From positions 31,573 through 95,572 of the forward strand of contig JAPPKS010000023.1 in the NCBI GenBank assembly GCA_028819845.1: a stretch of DNA of 64,000 nt, read 5' to 3'. Position 1 is the stretch's first letter; every line of letters begins with the position of its first letter. This document shows positions 26,729 to 35,900 of the stretch, piece after piece. The position numbers were made by a program, and so were the translations under genes. Origin of the DNA: Candidatus Poribacteria bacterium. GTDB lineage: Bacteria; Poribacteria; WGA-4E; PCPOR2b. The notes under the pieces are model-generated. The model ran no database searches, was not told where the DNA came from, and saw only the letters and a list, made by a program, of their open reading frames with translations.

Positions 26729-27125
26729 GACGCACGTAGTTGAACGCCCAAAGGTTCGTATTCGAGGTAGGAGTCTGTACAACTTGAATTCTCGCAACCA
26801 AAGACGATTCATTAATGTTGTCGAGCACCAACTCAATGCGGCACACCTGTCGCCCCGCTGGGGCTATGTGCGGGGCAAGATGCCCCGCCTACGGGGTGTG
26901 GTGGCGAACGCGGGACAAGGAAGATCTCTATCGCACTCTCTAATCAGTCGCTTGATTCCATCAAATACGTTGGTCTAGCATTGTGCGGGGCAAGATGCCC
27001 CGCCTACAAGGTGTGGTGGCGTACGCAGTTTTTCCGGATGCGAGAGAACGCCGTTTGATGCATCGGCTCGTAAGTCCGGCTATTGCACAAATATGAGGAG
27101 TACGGTGAAGCATCAGGAATATGGC
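26729..27125. repeat. Intergenic region with two copies of the GGGGCAAGATGCCCC core repeat
   Basis: Two hairpin cores are present: 26870-26907 (GCGGGGCAAGATGCCCCGCC then TACGGGGTGTGGTGG) and 26985-27021 (core then TACAAGGTGTGGTGGCG). A segment AAGGAAGATCTCTATCGCAC links them and also occurs in the 48.3-kb copy of the dispersed element. This is a truncated or rearranged version of the element at 19267-19570 and 48302-48568. No gene is supported. Confidence 0.8.
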
Positions 27126-27677
27126 ATGAAAGCGTTATGGATTCGCTTCAGTCTCGTTTTGCTAACGGTTACGTTTGCTTGTTCGGATAGAAACTCTCCG
27201 GACCACGTTGCCGAAGATTTCATCTATAACTACTATCTGCGTGCGAACCAGGAAGCTGCGCTGCATTTGAGCGAAGCGTTGGCTGAAGAGAAATTAAAAT
27301 CGGAAATCGAATTATTGCGTAACGTCCGCCAGCCGGGTGAAGCGCCGGACAGTCCGCCGAAAATTAAGTATAAAATGATAGGGAAAAAAGTCTACAATGA
27401 AAGCGTTGTCCGGTTAAAGAATGGGAAAGAAATCATCGGGGTAGTTGAAGGAAATGATAAAAACGCACCTACAGCGTTCACAATTAGACCCCGCGATGGC
27501 GAGAGCATGACAATGCCTAGCGGCGAGGTTGACCGCATCGTCGAACAGAAGCGTGTTTTTTTCAGCTATCGACTGACGGTCAAGGACGCTGAAAACTTGA
27601 TTCCGCCCCGCACCGCTGTGCTTTACACTGAATTAATCGAAGGCGAGTGGAAGGTCGTGAATTTTGACGAATACTAA
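27126..27677 (+). CDS. Small lipoprotein, function unknown
   Basis: A 183-residue product. The signal peptide MKALWIRFSLVLLTVTFAC ends at lipobox T-F-A-C. The mature part begins SDRNSPDHVAEDFIYNYYLR, similar to other exported alpha/beta lipoproteins with a DUF4878-like opening. In the middle, VVRLKNGKEIIGVVEG to MPSGEVDRIVE looks like a small SH3/Sm-like beta-barrel inserted in the fold. The C-terminus (TELIEGEWKVVNFDEY) completes the fold. I chose ATG 27126 because it starts the signal peptide. Function unknown. Confidence 0.75.
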   Translation: MKALWIRFSLVLLTVTFACSDRNSPDHVAEDFIYNYYLRANQEAALHLSEALAEEKLKSEIELLRNVRQPGEAPDSPPKIKYKMIGKKVYNESVVRLKNGKEIIGVVEGNDKNAPTAFTIRPRDGESMTMPSGEVDRIVEQKRVFFSYRLTVKDAENLIPPRTAVLYTELIEGEWKVVNFDEY

Positions 27678-27682
27678 AGGTT

Positions 27683-29137
27683 TTAGCCCTTTATTACACC
27701 GACTGGACGCATGCGCGCAACCCGCCGCGAGAGACCTGCCGCATCAACAACTTTGACGACTTCATCGACATCTTTGTAGGCTTCGGGGACTTCCTCGTGG
27801 AGTGTTCGCCGACCCTCAGCCCGCACAAAGATTCCCTGTTTTTCAAGATGCTGAGCAATGGCGCGACCCTTTGTTAACTCCACCGCTTTACGGCGGGAAA
27901 GCATACGTCCTGCACCGTGGCAGGTGGTTCCCCAAGTCTGTTCCATCGCCGATGGGCTTCCGACGAGGACGTAAGATGCGGTTCCCATGTCGCCGGGGAT
28001 TAGCACGGGCTGCCCAATATTCTGGTACTTCTCCGGAATTTCAGGGTGTCCGGCTGGAAAGGCTCGCGTCGCGCCTTTGCGATGGACGAACAATTCACGT
28101 TCCTCACCGTCCACAAGATGTTTCTCAAATTTCCCAATGTTGTGAGCAACATCGTAAACTAACTCCAACCCTAGTTCATGTTCGCTGGTTTCGAAAAAGT
28201 CCATGAATACCTGCCGCACCCAGTGCATGATGCACTGACGATTATTCCAGGCATAGTTTGCGCCGCAAGCCATTGCGGCGATATAGTCTTCTCCCTCTTT
28301 CGAGTTTATTGGCGCGGACGCGAGTTGGCGGTCGGGGAGGTTGATTCCATACTTTTTGGCAACGTCTATCCATGTCTTGACGTGCTCGTCGCACACTTGA
28401 TAGCCGAAGCCGCGTGAACCGGTGTGAATCATCACGCAAATTTGCCCTTCGGATAACCCCATGACCTCTGCTGCCTCGCGATAGAGCACTCGATCGACTA
28501 CTTGAACTTCTAGGAAGTGATTCCCGGAACCGAGCGTGCCGAGCTGGTTTTTCCCGCGCTCAAGTGCGCGTTTGCTAGGCGCGCCAGCGTCGGCGAAATC
28601 CAGAAACCCGTTTGCCTCCGTAAATTGGAGATCTTCAATATTGCCGTATTCGCGCTCAACTGCCCAGCGTGATCCTTTCGAAAGCATCTCCTTTTCTTCC
28701 TGAACGGAGAGCCGTATCTTTCCACTGGAACCCACGCCGCATGGGATATTGTCAAACAGCTTGCCCACGAGACTTTTGATTTTGCCATCTACGTGTTTAA
28801 TGTTGAGGTTTGTCCGTATCAGACGCACGCCGCAGTTTAGGTCGTAACCGATTCCGCCCGGAGAGACAACACCGTCCGCTTGTGGATCTGTCGCCGCAAC
28901 GCCGCCTATTACGAATCCATAACCCCAATGCAAGTCTGGCATAGCGAGCGAATGTTTTACGATTCCCGGCAAATGCGCCACATTTGCGACTTGTTGCAAG
29001 GCTTCGTCGCTCTTCGCTTGCCGGAGCAATTTCTCGTTCGCATAGACTATTCCATCAACACGCATCCCTTTCATATAGCTTTTTGGGATACGCCATCGGT
29101 ATTGGTCAATTTTTGATAGAGGTATATTCTTGGACAT
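27683..29137 (-). CDS. rtcB: RNA-splicing ligase RtcB
   Basis: GTP-dependent ligase joining 2',3'-cyclic phosphate or 3'-phosphate RNA ends to 5'-OH ends, used in RNA repair or tRNA splicing. At 484 residues it is of the archaeal/metazoan-like length. The metal centre GGIGYDLNCGVRL (Asp99, Cys102), LGSGNHFLEVQ, IHTGSRGFGYQ and the guanylated-His motif TTCHGAGRMLSR are all intact. No RtcA or archease is adjacent. It converges on the lipoprotein gene with a 5-bp gap. Confidence 0.97.
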   Translation of the reverse strand: MSKNIPLSKIDQYRWRIPKSYMKGMRVDGIVYANEKLLRQAKSDEALQQVANVAHLPGIVKHSLAMPDLHWGYGFVIGGVAATDPQADGVVSPGGIGYDLNCGVRLIRTNLNIKHVDGKIKSLVGKLFDNIPCGVGSSGKIRLSVQEEKEMLSKGSRWAVEREYGNIEDLQFTEANGFLDFADAGAPSKRALERGKNQLGTLGSGNHFLEVQVVDRVLYREAAEVMGLSEGQICVMIHTGSRGFGYQVCDEHVKTWIDVAKKYGINLPDRQLASAPINSKEGEDYIAAMACGANYAWNNRQCIMHWVRQVFMDFFETSEHELGLELVYDVAHNIGKFEKHLVDGEERELFVHRKGATRAFPAGHPEIPEKYQNIGQPVLIPGDMGTASYVLVGSPSAMEQTWGTTCHGAGRMLSRRKAVELTKGRAIAQHLEKQGIFVRAEGRRTLHEEVPEAYKDVDEVVKVVDAAGLSRRVARMRPVGVIKG

Positions 29138-29210
29138 ATTCTCTTATCGCCTTTGATTTGGTATCGTCTGACAACATCAGCAAAATGAATTGAAATTCAG
29201 GATGCCGGTA

Positions 29211-30374
29211 TCATACGGGTATAAGCTCAGGTAAATTCACCCAAGCGCGGGTTTTCCAGGATTCCATGCCTTTTTCAGCCAATTGAACGCCCTTCGCGCC
29301 TTCCAAAAAATCCCACGGGAATGGCTGGTTTATAACAACATGTTTGAGGAAGAGTTCCCACTGCACCTTAAATGCATTGTCGTAACTCTGCGGATTCGCA
29401 ACTTTAGACCATCCTTCCGAAAAATTGATGGGTTGTTCGATATCGGGATTCCAAACGCAATTCGGGGTGTCGCCAAGTGATTGAATCCAGCAATCGCGCA
29501 ATCCGGCAATAGCAGAGGCTTTTGTTCCGTCAACTTGAAGGGTCAGAAGATCGTCACGCCGTACTCGTACCGCCCAAGATGAATTGAATTGCGCCACAAT
29601 ACCGCCTTCCAAATCGAAAGTGGCGTATCCGGCGTCTTCAGCGGTACATTGATAAGGCACTCCCGATTCATCGCGGCGCGATTTAACATGTGTCGCGCCG
29701 AAACAGGAAATTGCTTTTACATTTCCAAAAAGGTTGTCGAGCAGATAGCGCCAGTGACATAGCATATCTAGGATGATTCCGCCGCCGTCCTCCTGGCGGT
29801 AGTTCCAAGAAGGCCGCTGTGCGGGGATAGTATCCCCGTCAAAGACCCAATATCCGAATTCTCCGCGAACCGACAGAATTCTGCCTAAACTCCCCTTTTT
29901 AATTAGCCCTTCTAATTTTTTGATGCCGGGCAACCAGAGCTTATCCTGAACGACGCCATTTTTGAGTTTAGCCTTCGCCGCAGCTTGATATAACCGATAA
30001 GCCTCCTCTGTTGTAGCAGCCGATGGTTTTTCGCAATAAATGTGTTTGCCAGCGGCAATCGCCTTTTGCACCGAATCGACCCGCATTGAAGTCGTCTGTG
30101 CGTCAAAATAAACAGGATATGCCGAATCGGACAGTGCATTCTCCAAATTAGTCGTCCACTTGTTTACGCCGGATAATCGCGACAGTTCTTCCAATTTTGC
30201 AGGATTGCGGCCAACCAGTATCGGATTAGGCATTATAACTTCCGAATTGCCAATTTCTAACCCCCCTTGCTTAATGATCGCAAGGATTGAGCGAAGCAGG
30301 TGCTGATTGGTTCCCATTCGGCCGGTTACTCCGTTCATAATTATACCGACCCGGTGGATTTTGGATTTATGCAT
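29211..30374 (-). CDS. Gfo/Idh/MocA-family NAD(P)-dependent oxidoreductase
   Basis: A 387-residue protein. It has a Rossmann start HRVGIIMNGVTGRMGTNQHL, in which an insertion replaces the usual GxGxxG spacing. The family motif EKPSA is at Glu115-Lys116-Pro117, followed by a C-terminal sheet domain with GGGIILDMLCHWRYLLDNLF (catalytic-type His). Such enzymes oxidise or epimerise sugars, inositols or amino sugars. The exact substrate is not readable. It lies on the same strand as the aminotransferase and thiE further upstream, with gaps that do not force an operon. Confidence 0.88.
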   Translation of the reverse strand: MHKSKIHRVGIIMNGVTGRMGTNQHLLRSILAIIKQGGLEIGNSEVIMPNPILVGRNPAKLEELSRLSGVNKWTTNLENALSDSAYPVYFDAQTTSMRVDSVQKAIAAGKHIYCEKPSAATTEEAYRLYQAAAKAKLKNGVVQDKLWLPGIKKLEGLIKKGSLGRILSVRGEFGYWVFDGDTIPAQRPSWNYRQEDGGGIILDMLCHWRYLLDNLFGNVKAISCFGATHVKSRRDESGVPYQCTAEDAGYATFDLEGGIVAQFNSSWAVRVRRDDLLTLQVDGTKASAIAGLRDCWIQSLGDTPNCVWNPDIEQPINFSEGWSKVANPQSYDNAFKVQWELFLKHVVINQPFPWDFLEGAKGVQLAEKGMESWKTRAWVNLPELIPV

Positions 30375-30470
30375 CGTAGGGATTTGTTATGTGTTTATTT
30401 GGGTTAATCAATACATCCCGACATGGTGCTTTGGTTGAAAGCAGAGTATATCAGCTTGCGTCTATTTTGG

Positions 30471-31598
30471 TCACAATTCTGATAGCGCTTTAAGAAAATG
30501 GGTAACATCGGAACTTCCGTTGTAGAGATGCGTCGAAATCCGCACGCGCCCAAATTCGCCCCAGCACAATATTCCCTGTTCAGCCAGTTGATTCTGAATT
30601 CCTTCAGCATCTTCAATCCGAAAACAGGTATTGCCCGACCGCGCAGCACGGCGCTGAGGCGTGATAACCGCAAATCCCAGATTCTCCAGTCCGGCAGTGA
30701 CCTGTTCGGATAGAGAGATGGCGTGATGCGCAATACAATCTATACCGATCGAAAGCAAACATTCAAGCGATCGGTCAAGGTGCATTATCACCAACATGGC
30801 AGGATTCCCCGGCTCTAGAAGACTGGGCATGGGTTTTTCTGCAGCATCCGGCAACCGCTCGGCTTGTTGTGCAGGCCATACCGCTAAGTTGCGCCAACCA
30901 AAACAGGAAGCCTCAATTTGTTCTTCTGCCCGTTTGCTCAAATAGCAAGGCGCAGCTCCATGCGTAGCGAGCATCCACTTATAACTGCTGCTAATGGTGA
31001 GATCTGTTAACGCCGCGGGTACGTTCAAGACTCCGGATGAGTGCGTCGAATCTACGGCAAAAAGCACGCCCCTCGACCGCGCACCGTTAGATAGCTGATG
31101 CAGGTTCAAACACTGTCCTGTATAAAAGCTCACATGGCTTACCGCCAATACCCGGGTTCGTGAATCTACCGCATCCAGCAAATCTTCCTCGTGCACAATC
31201 CAGTTGCGGTGAGGCACAAACCGCACCTCTACGCCCAAGGACTTAAGGCCTCTCCAAGCGTAGGCTACCGGCGGAAACTCTAAGTTGGTTGTCACGACAT
31301 TATCACCCGATTTCCAGTCAAGTCCACGCGCCAGCCAGTTCATTCCCTCCGATGCTGACGGCATGAACGCAATCCGATCGGGCGGAACATTCCAGAGTGT
31401 GCCCATCCGTTCCCTGCAACGCTCGCCTCGTGCGTAAATCTCTGCCCTACCATCAGAACCAGCGCTTTTCAATCGAGCAAAGTCTCCATGCACTGACTGC
31501 TGCGCTTTTAGCCATGGCGCTTCGCCGCCCACGCACAGATGTGTTACACCCTCCAATCCTACAAATTCATCAGGGGACATTAGTGGTTTAATTTGCAT
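30471..31598 (-). CDS. Class V PLP-dependent aminotransferase/lyase
   Basis: A 375-residue fold-type I PLP enzyme. Landmarks: SASEGMNWLARGLDWKSGDN, TTNLEFPPVAYAWRGLKSLG, VLAVSHVSFYTGQCLNLHQL, the PLP-ring Asp183 in AVDSTHSSG, and the Schiff-base Lys207 in SSYKWMLATHG. It resembles the isopenicillin-N-epimerase/SufS-like group. The mobile loop with the catalytic cysteine of cysteine desulfurases is not evident, so I do not call it a sulfur donor. Substrate unknown. Confidence 0.85.
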   Translation of the reverse strand: MQIKPLMSPDEFVGLEGVTHLCVGGEAPWLKAQQSVHGDFARLKSAGSDGRAEIYARGERCRERMGTLWNVPPDRIAFMPSASEGMNWLARGLDWKSGDNVVTTNLEFPPVAYAWRGLKSLGVEVRFVPHRNWIVHEEDLLDAVDSRTRVLAVSHVSFYTGQCLNLHQLSNGARSRGVLFAVDSTHSSGVLNVPAALTDLTISSSYKWMLATHGAAPCYLSKRAEEQIEASCFGWRNLAVWPAQQAERLPDAAEKPMPSLLEPGNPAMLVIMHLDRSLECLLSIGIDCIAHHAISLSEQVTAGLENLGFAVITPQRRAARSGNTCFRIEDAEGIQNQLAEQGILCWGEFGRVRISTHLYNGSSDVTHFLKALSEL

Positions 31599-31660
31599 AA
31601 CGAGAATTAATTCGTCCTTTACACCCGTTAGTGTATAAGAATTACATCACTTAAACTGAA

Positions 31661-32296
31661 TCACTCATGTTTTGCACGCTCAATCTCGGCAAGGAGTTGA
31701 CGCGACGCTAATACCGGATCCGGTTGCGCACACACGGCCGAAATGACAGCGACTCCATGCGCTCCTGCTCGAATGGTTTCATAAGCAGTATCAGCAGTGA
31801 CCCCGCCAATCGCAATGACCGGACGATTGGTCTTTTTCGACACCCGTCGAAGAGCGTCCAAACCCTTTGGAGATTCGGCATCTCGTTTCGACGATGTCCT
31901 GAAAACGGGCCCGAACCCAATGTAGTCTGCACCATCCGTGACAGCTTGCATCAGATGTTCTTCCGTACGCGCGGAAGCGCCAATGATTGCCTTCCGCGGG
32001 AAAATTCTGCGCCCAATTGCAATCGGCAAATCTTCTTGTCCCAAGTGCACCCCCGCTGCGCCAACGGCCAACGCGATATCCGCCCGATCATTGACGATTA
32101 AGGGTACTCCATACCGCCTGCAAATGGATTGGAGCCCTTCTAAAGTTTCTATCAACTGACGGGTCGTGCCAGTTTTCTGCCGAAACTGAATTGTATCGGC
32201 GCCTCCTTTGATTGCCATCTCTGCTAACTGGTAATGGTTGAATCGAGTTTGGGTAGTTGTGTCGGTGATGACATGGAATACACCAATGCTTTTCAT
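31661..32296 (-). CDS. thiE: Thiamine-phosphate synthase
   Basis: Couples HMP-PP with the thiazole phosphate to give thiamine phosphate. The 211-residue TIM barrel has IQFRQKTGTTRQL, IVNDRADIALAVGAAGVHLG, QEDLP, IIGASARTEEHLMQAV, DYIGFGPVFRTSSKRDA and PVIAIGGVT. ATG 32296 begins the first strand; AGGG about 9 nt upstream supports it. The gene stands alone, without other thi genes and without a visible TPP riboswitch just upstream. A TenI-like role cannot be fully excluded, but the catalytic loop looks complete. Confidence 0.9.
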   Translation of the reverse strand: MKSIGVFHVITDTTTQTRFNHYQLAEMAIKGGADTIQFRQKTGTTRQLIETLEGLQSICRRYGVPLIVNDRADIALAVGAAGVHLGQEDLPIAIGRRIFPRKAIIGASARTEEHLMQAVTDGADYIGFGPVFRTSSKRDAESPKGLDALRRVSKKTNRPVIAIGGVTADTAYETIRAGAHGVAVISAVCAQPDPVLASRQLLAEIERAKHE

Positions 32297-32377
32297 GGCT
32301 TTTTCCCTAGTCAACAATGCGATTCGAGCAAGACAACCCGAAAGCTTTCATGGCAGTCCAAAGTGGAAGAGAATTTT

Positions 32378-32406
32378 TTGACGGGAGATGAATGATACGG
32401 TATAAT
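32378..32406 (+). promoter_or_regulatory. Sigma-70-type promoter for the small ORF at 32461
   Basis: TTGACG (32378-32383), 17-nt spacer, TATAAT (32401-32406). One mismatch in the -35 and none in the -10. The start codon follows 54 bp downstream. Confidence 0.75.
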
Positions 32407-32460
32407 TTAAACTCTTCGCAAGTTTAGAGATACGCCATGGACGATTTGAGGAGGAACACC

Positions 32461-32697
32461 ATGACAGCGGAACAAACACAAACGCTGAAGGAAACTTTGG
32501 AATTGATGTTTGACGGGATTCAAAAAAAGCAGAATATCACCCAAGCACTTAACCAAATCGAAAAAATACATCAAGAAATTGAATCAACCGCGCCGCCAAT
32601 GTTGATTCACTATCTGCAGCGCCGGAGCTACACTAAGGCACTCGATTTTTTAAAGGAAGGCACCGTTGTAGAAGATACAAACCGTCCTGATTGCTAA
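32461..32697 (+). CDS. Small helical protein, function unknown
   Basis: A 78-residue product that starts MTAEQTQTLKETLELMFDGI and ends NRPDC. It is predicted mostly helical with no membrane segment. ATG 32461 has a textbook GAGGAGG 7 nt upstream and a near-consensus promoter 54 bp upstream, which supports real expression. I recognise no family. It is not linked to either neighbour (thiE diverges, the HEAT gene converges). Confidence 0.75.
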   Translation: MTAEQTQTLKETLELMFDGIQKKQNITQALNQIEKIHQEIESTAPPMLIHYLQRRSYTKALDFLKEGTVVEDTNRPDC

Positions 32698-32941
32698 GGC
32701 GAATAGTCCAAGTGAGCGTTATCGCTGCCGCACCGGAGCAACCGCACACGGAACATGTGATGATGTGCGCTATCGAGTTGTGAACTCTCGCCAGAGATTC
32801 GATATGAACTGGAGGCGGCGATTATCTGGACTTGGGGAAGTTATATCAATTTTGCCATCCGTAAATTTTTTAGTTTCCGCGCAATTTCTGTAATTGTCCT
32901 CTCGGTAATTCAACCCGCTTCAAACGCCCCGCGATTAGAAT

Positions 32942-35900
32942 CTAACCCGCACGGTGATACCCATGCCCTTCACCGGTAATCTGGTATAGGGCATCCGCTG
33001 TCCAGAAATGCACCTCCGGATCGTCATCGCCCAAAGCCGATTCCAGCACAGATATAGCACCTTGATGCTTTGACGCGGCAAGTCCCTTGATGATATCTAA
33101 CCTCAAATTCTTGGTCGTCTGATTCACAGGAAGCGATTTCAGTTTCTCAATCAGCGCGGTAACGGCGGCGTCCGTCCCTATTTTTCCAAGTGCAATTGCA
33201 GCATCGCGGCGAATCTCTTCATGATTGGTTTCAGTGTTGAAGACATCAATAAGATCTGGCACAGTGGAGGCGTCTGCAAATTCACCCACACCTTGCGTGG
33301 CTCCGCGCCGCACATCTTTATCCGCTTCTGTTTCACCTTTCATTATTTTCACTATTTCATCTTGAAGTTCTCGAAGCTTGCCCTCACCAATGCCCCGCGC
33401 TGTGGACTGGCGGATTTCTTTTTTCTTGTCATTCAGCAGTTCTCTAAGCTTCGATACGGCTTCCGGTGTTTTGGACTTTCCAAGTGCATTAGCAGCTGCG
33501 GCCTTAATTGGCCAACTTTCAGGTTTACTATTCTCGATCCGCTCAATCATCTTGTTCGCAACGAAGGGCGGCAATTGAAACGGTTTGGAGGCACTGACGA
33601 AAGCCTCAAATACAGGGTTGTGGGCAAATGTATCCGGCGTTATGGTCACTCCATATTCTGTGTCGTCAACGAGCCGCCTGCTAATTGATTCAGCAGCGCG
33701 GTTATCCCCAATTGCCGCGAGCGCGTCGGCGGCATAAATACGGGTATCCGATTCCAGGCTTCTGTCTTCGAGAATAGCAATCAATTCCGTCACGGCTTCG
33801 CGACTATTGAGTTTGCCTAGTGCCGAAATGGCGCTCTTGTGGACAGCTCCGGTTTCTGCTCTAAAAATTCGAAGGATTGCCGCTGCCGAACTGCTGTCGC
33901 CAATCAATCCGAGCGCGGTTGCACACGCCGTCCGCACCGATGTATCTTCTAGAGGGTTATGGAGGATTTCAACTAGTTTATTGACAGCATTTGCACCTTT
34001 GATGGCGCCCAATGCCGTTACAGCATGCAACCGAACTTCGGCGTTTTCATCGTCTAACGCAGCCAGGAGCGGGGTTGAAGCACGCTCGTCAAGCAACTTC
34101 GCCAATGACGCGGCTGCCGCTGCTCGAATTGACTTTGACTCATTCGTATCTTCAAGCACCGCAGTTAAGTCTGCAACAGCATTTCGATCTTTGAGTTTTC
34201 CAAGCGCAGCCACTGCCTCCTTGCGAACAAGGTAACTCTGATTTGTCATCGCCTCGCGTATCGCAGCCATTATGTTTTGATGCAGCGCGGGCGTCATTGT
34301 TACTTTGTCGGACGTTCCCCGGATTTCTCCGATTGTATGTACAACTGCCCAGCGAATCCATTCTTCATCATCGTCGACGGATTTCAGCGTATCAAGCAGC
34401 AAATTGATTGTAGACGCATTGCCGTCTTTGACGAGTGAAGCAATGACTTCATTCATAACGGATTGGACTTCGTGCTTTTCTTCAAAGGGCCCTAAGCCTT
34501 TTTTCAACACATCGACCAACCCTCCGTCCGCTAACTCTTGCTTTAGTTCACGCAAAGCGATGGCTGCTTGTTTACGAGTTTTTTCAAACTTGTCCCTTTT
34601 GAGCGATGTTAGCAGAGGAGCGACCACCTTCTCACCTTTGATTTTGTTTAACGCGGCCGCGGCCTCTTGCCGCACAATGCCGTGCTCATCATTCTTGAGC
34701 GCATCAATCAAGTGGGAGATGACGGATTCTCCGTTGATGTCTCCTAAAGCTAGCGCGGCACTCCGGCGCACCGCTGCACGCTCGTCGTCATTCAGGGCGT
34801 CAAATATCGCATCCAATACTTGGTCACCTTGGGTGTAGACGTTCAGATTATCACCGACTTTCCGGAAATGGTACCGCTGCTGGTTCTCTTTATCGGTAAC
34901 AAACCAAATTTCGCCTGCTCGGTCGACTACAATAGTTGGATTTTGGGAAAGCGCGATTTCTTCTTCTCCGAGTTCATGCCGTAAATTTTCCGGAATCTTG
35001 CCACTGTTCAAATCTGTGACATACTCGGCTAATTGAGTGCTAAAAAACAGTAATTCTCCTTTTATTTTGCCTAGTGAGATGGCTGCCTCGCTTCGCACAA
35101 GACCGGGAATCGGCTTTAATTCTCCCCACTTTTGATAATCAGGTTGGGGATATTCAGGCGTCCATTGAATACCCAAGGAATCAACAGCAGCACCCAAAGC
35201 CTCAAGCGTTTTGTGTTGCCTTTTCATGTGCCGTTGGAAATCCTTGACGTCTTCGTAGCGTGTTGACAAAACCCACAAAAGCGCAGGCACAGTTTCTGGT
35301 GCTTTAATTTCTCCCAAAACTGCCACGGCTTCTTTCCGAATAATTTCACTCGTCTCATCGCTAAACATCAACTGCATCATTGGCTGAACGGCTTCCATTG
35401 CCTTGAGTTGACTTAATGCGGTAAGCGCCGCCCGCCTTATCGTCTCACGTCCACGTTTGTCCATCGCCATTGCGACGAGTTTGTTAATTGCCCGTTGACT
35501 CTTTATGTTGATATTTCCGAGTGCGACAGCAGCGTTAGTTGCGGTTGTATCATCTAAATCAAGGGCGTCAGTGAGTGCATCAACAGCGATGTTATTACTA
35601 CCAGGGGTTTTCATTGTGCCAATGGCTTTAGCGGCTGCCGTTTTGACTTCCTTTCTCGGATCGTTCTTAAGAGATTCGGTGAGGGAGTTTAACGTTCGCA
35701 AATCTCCAATCGTGTCCATGACCTCGGCAGTCCGAATCCTGATAATATCCCTGGAAACTTTTAGGGTACCCGCGTCTTTTCTGACAGAATATGTTCCTTT
35801 TTTGTGATGTTTACCTTTATCCGTTATCAACCATTTGCTGTCTTCTTCCTCAAGAATAATGGATACATTTTCAGATAAGGTGAATCCGTTATTTTCCAAC

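Noticed and set aside
30471..31598. Calling the class V aminotransferase the cysteine desulfurase partner of the isc-like genes
   Set aside because: It is 10 kb away, in another context, and the mobile catalytic-cysteine loop is not evident.
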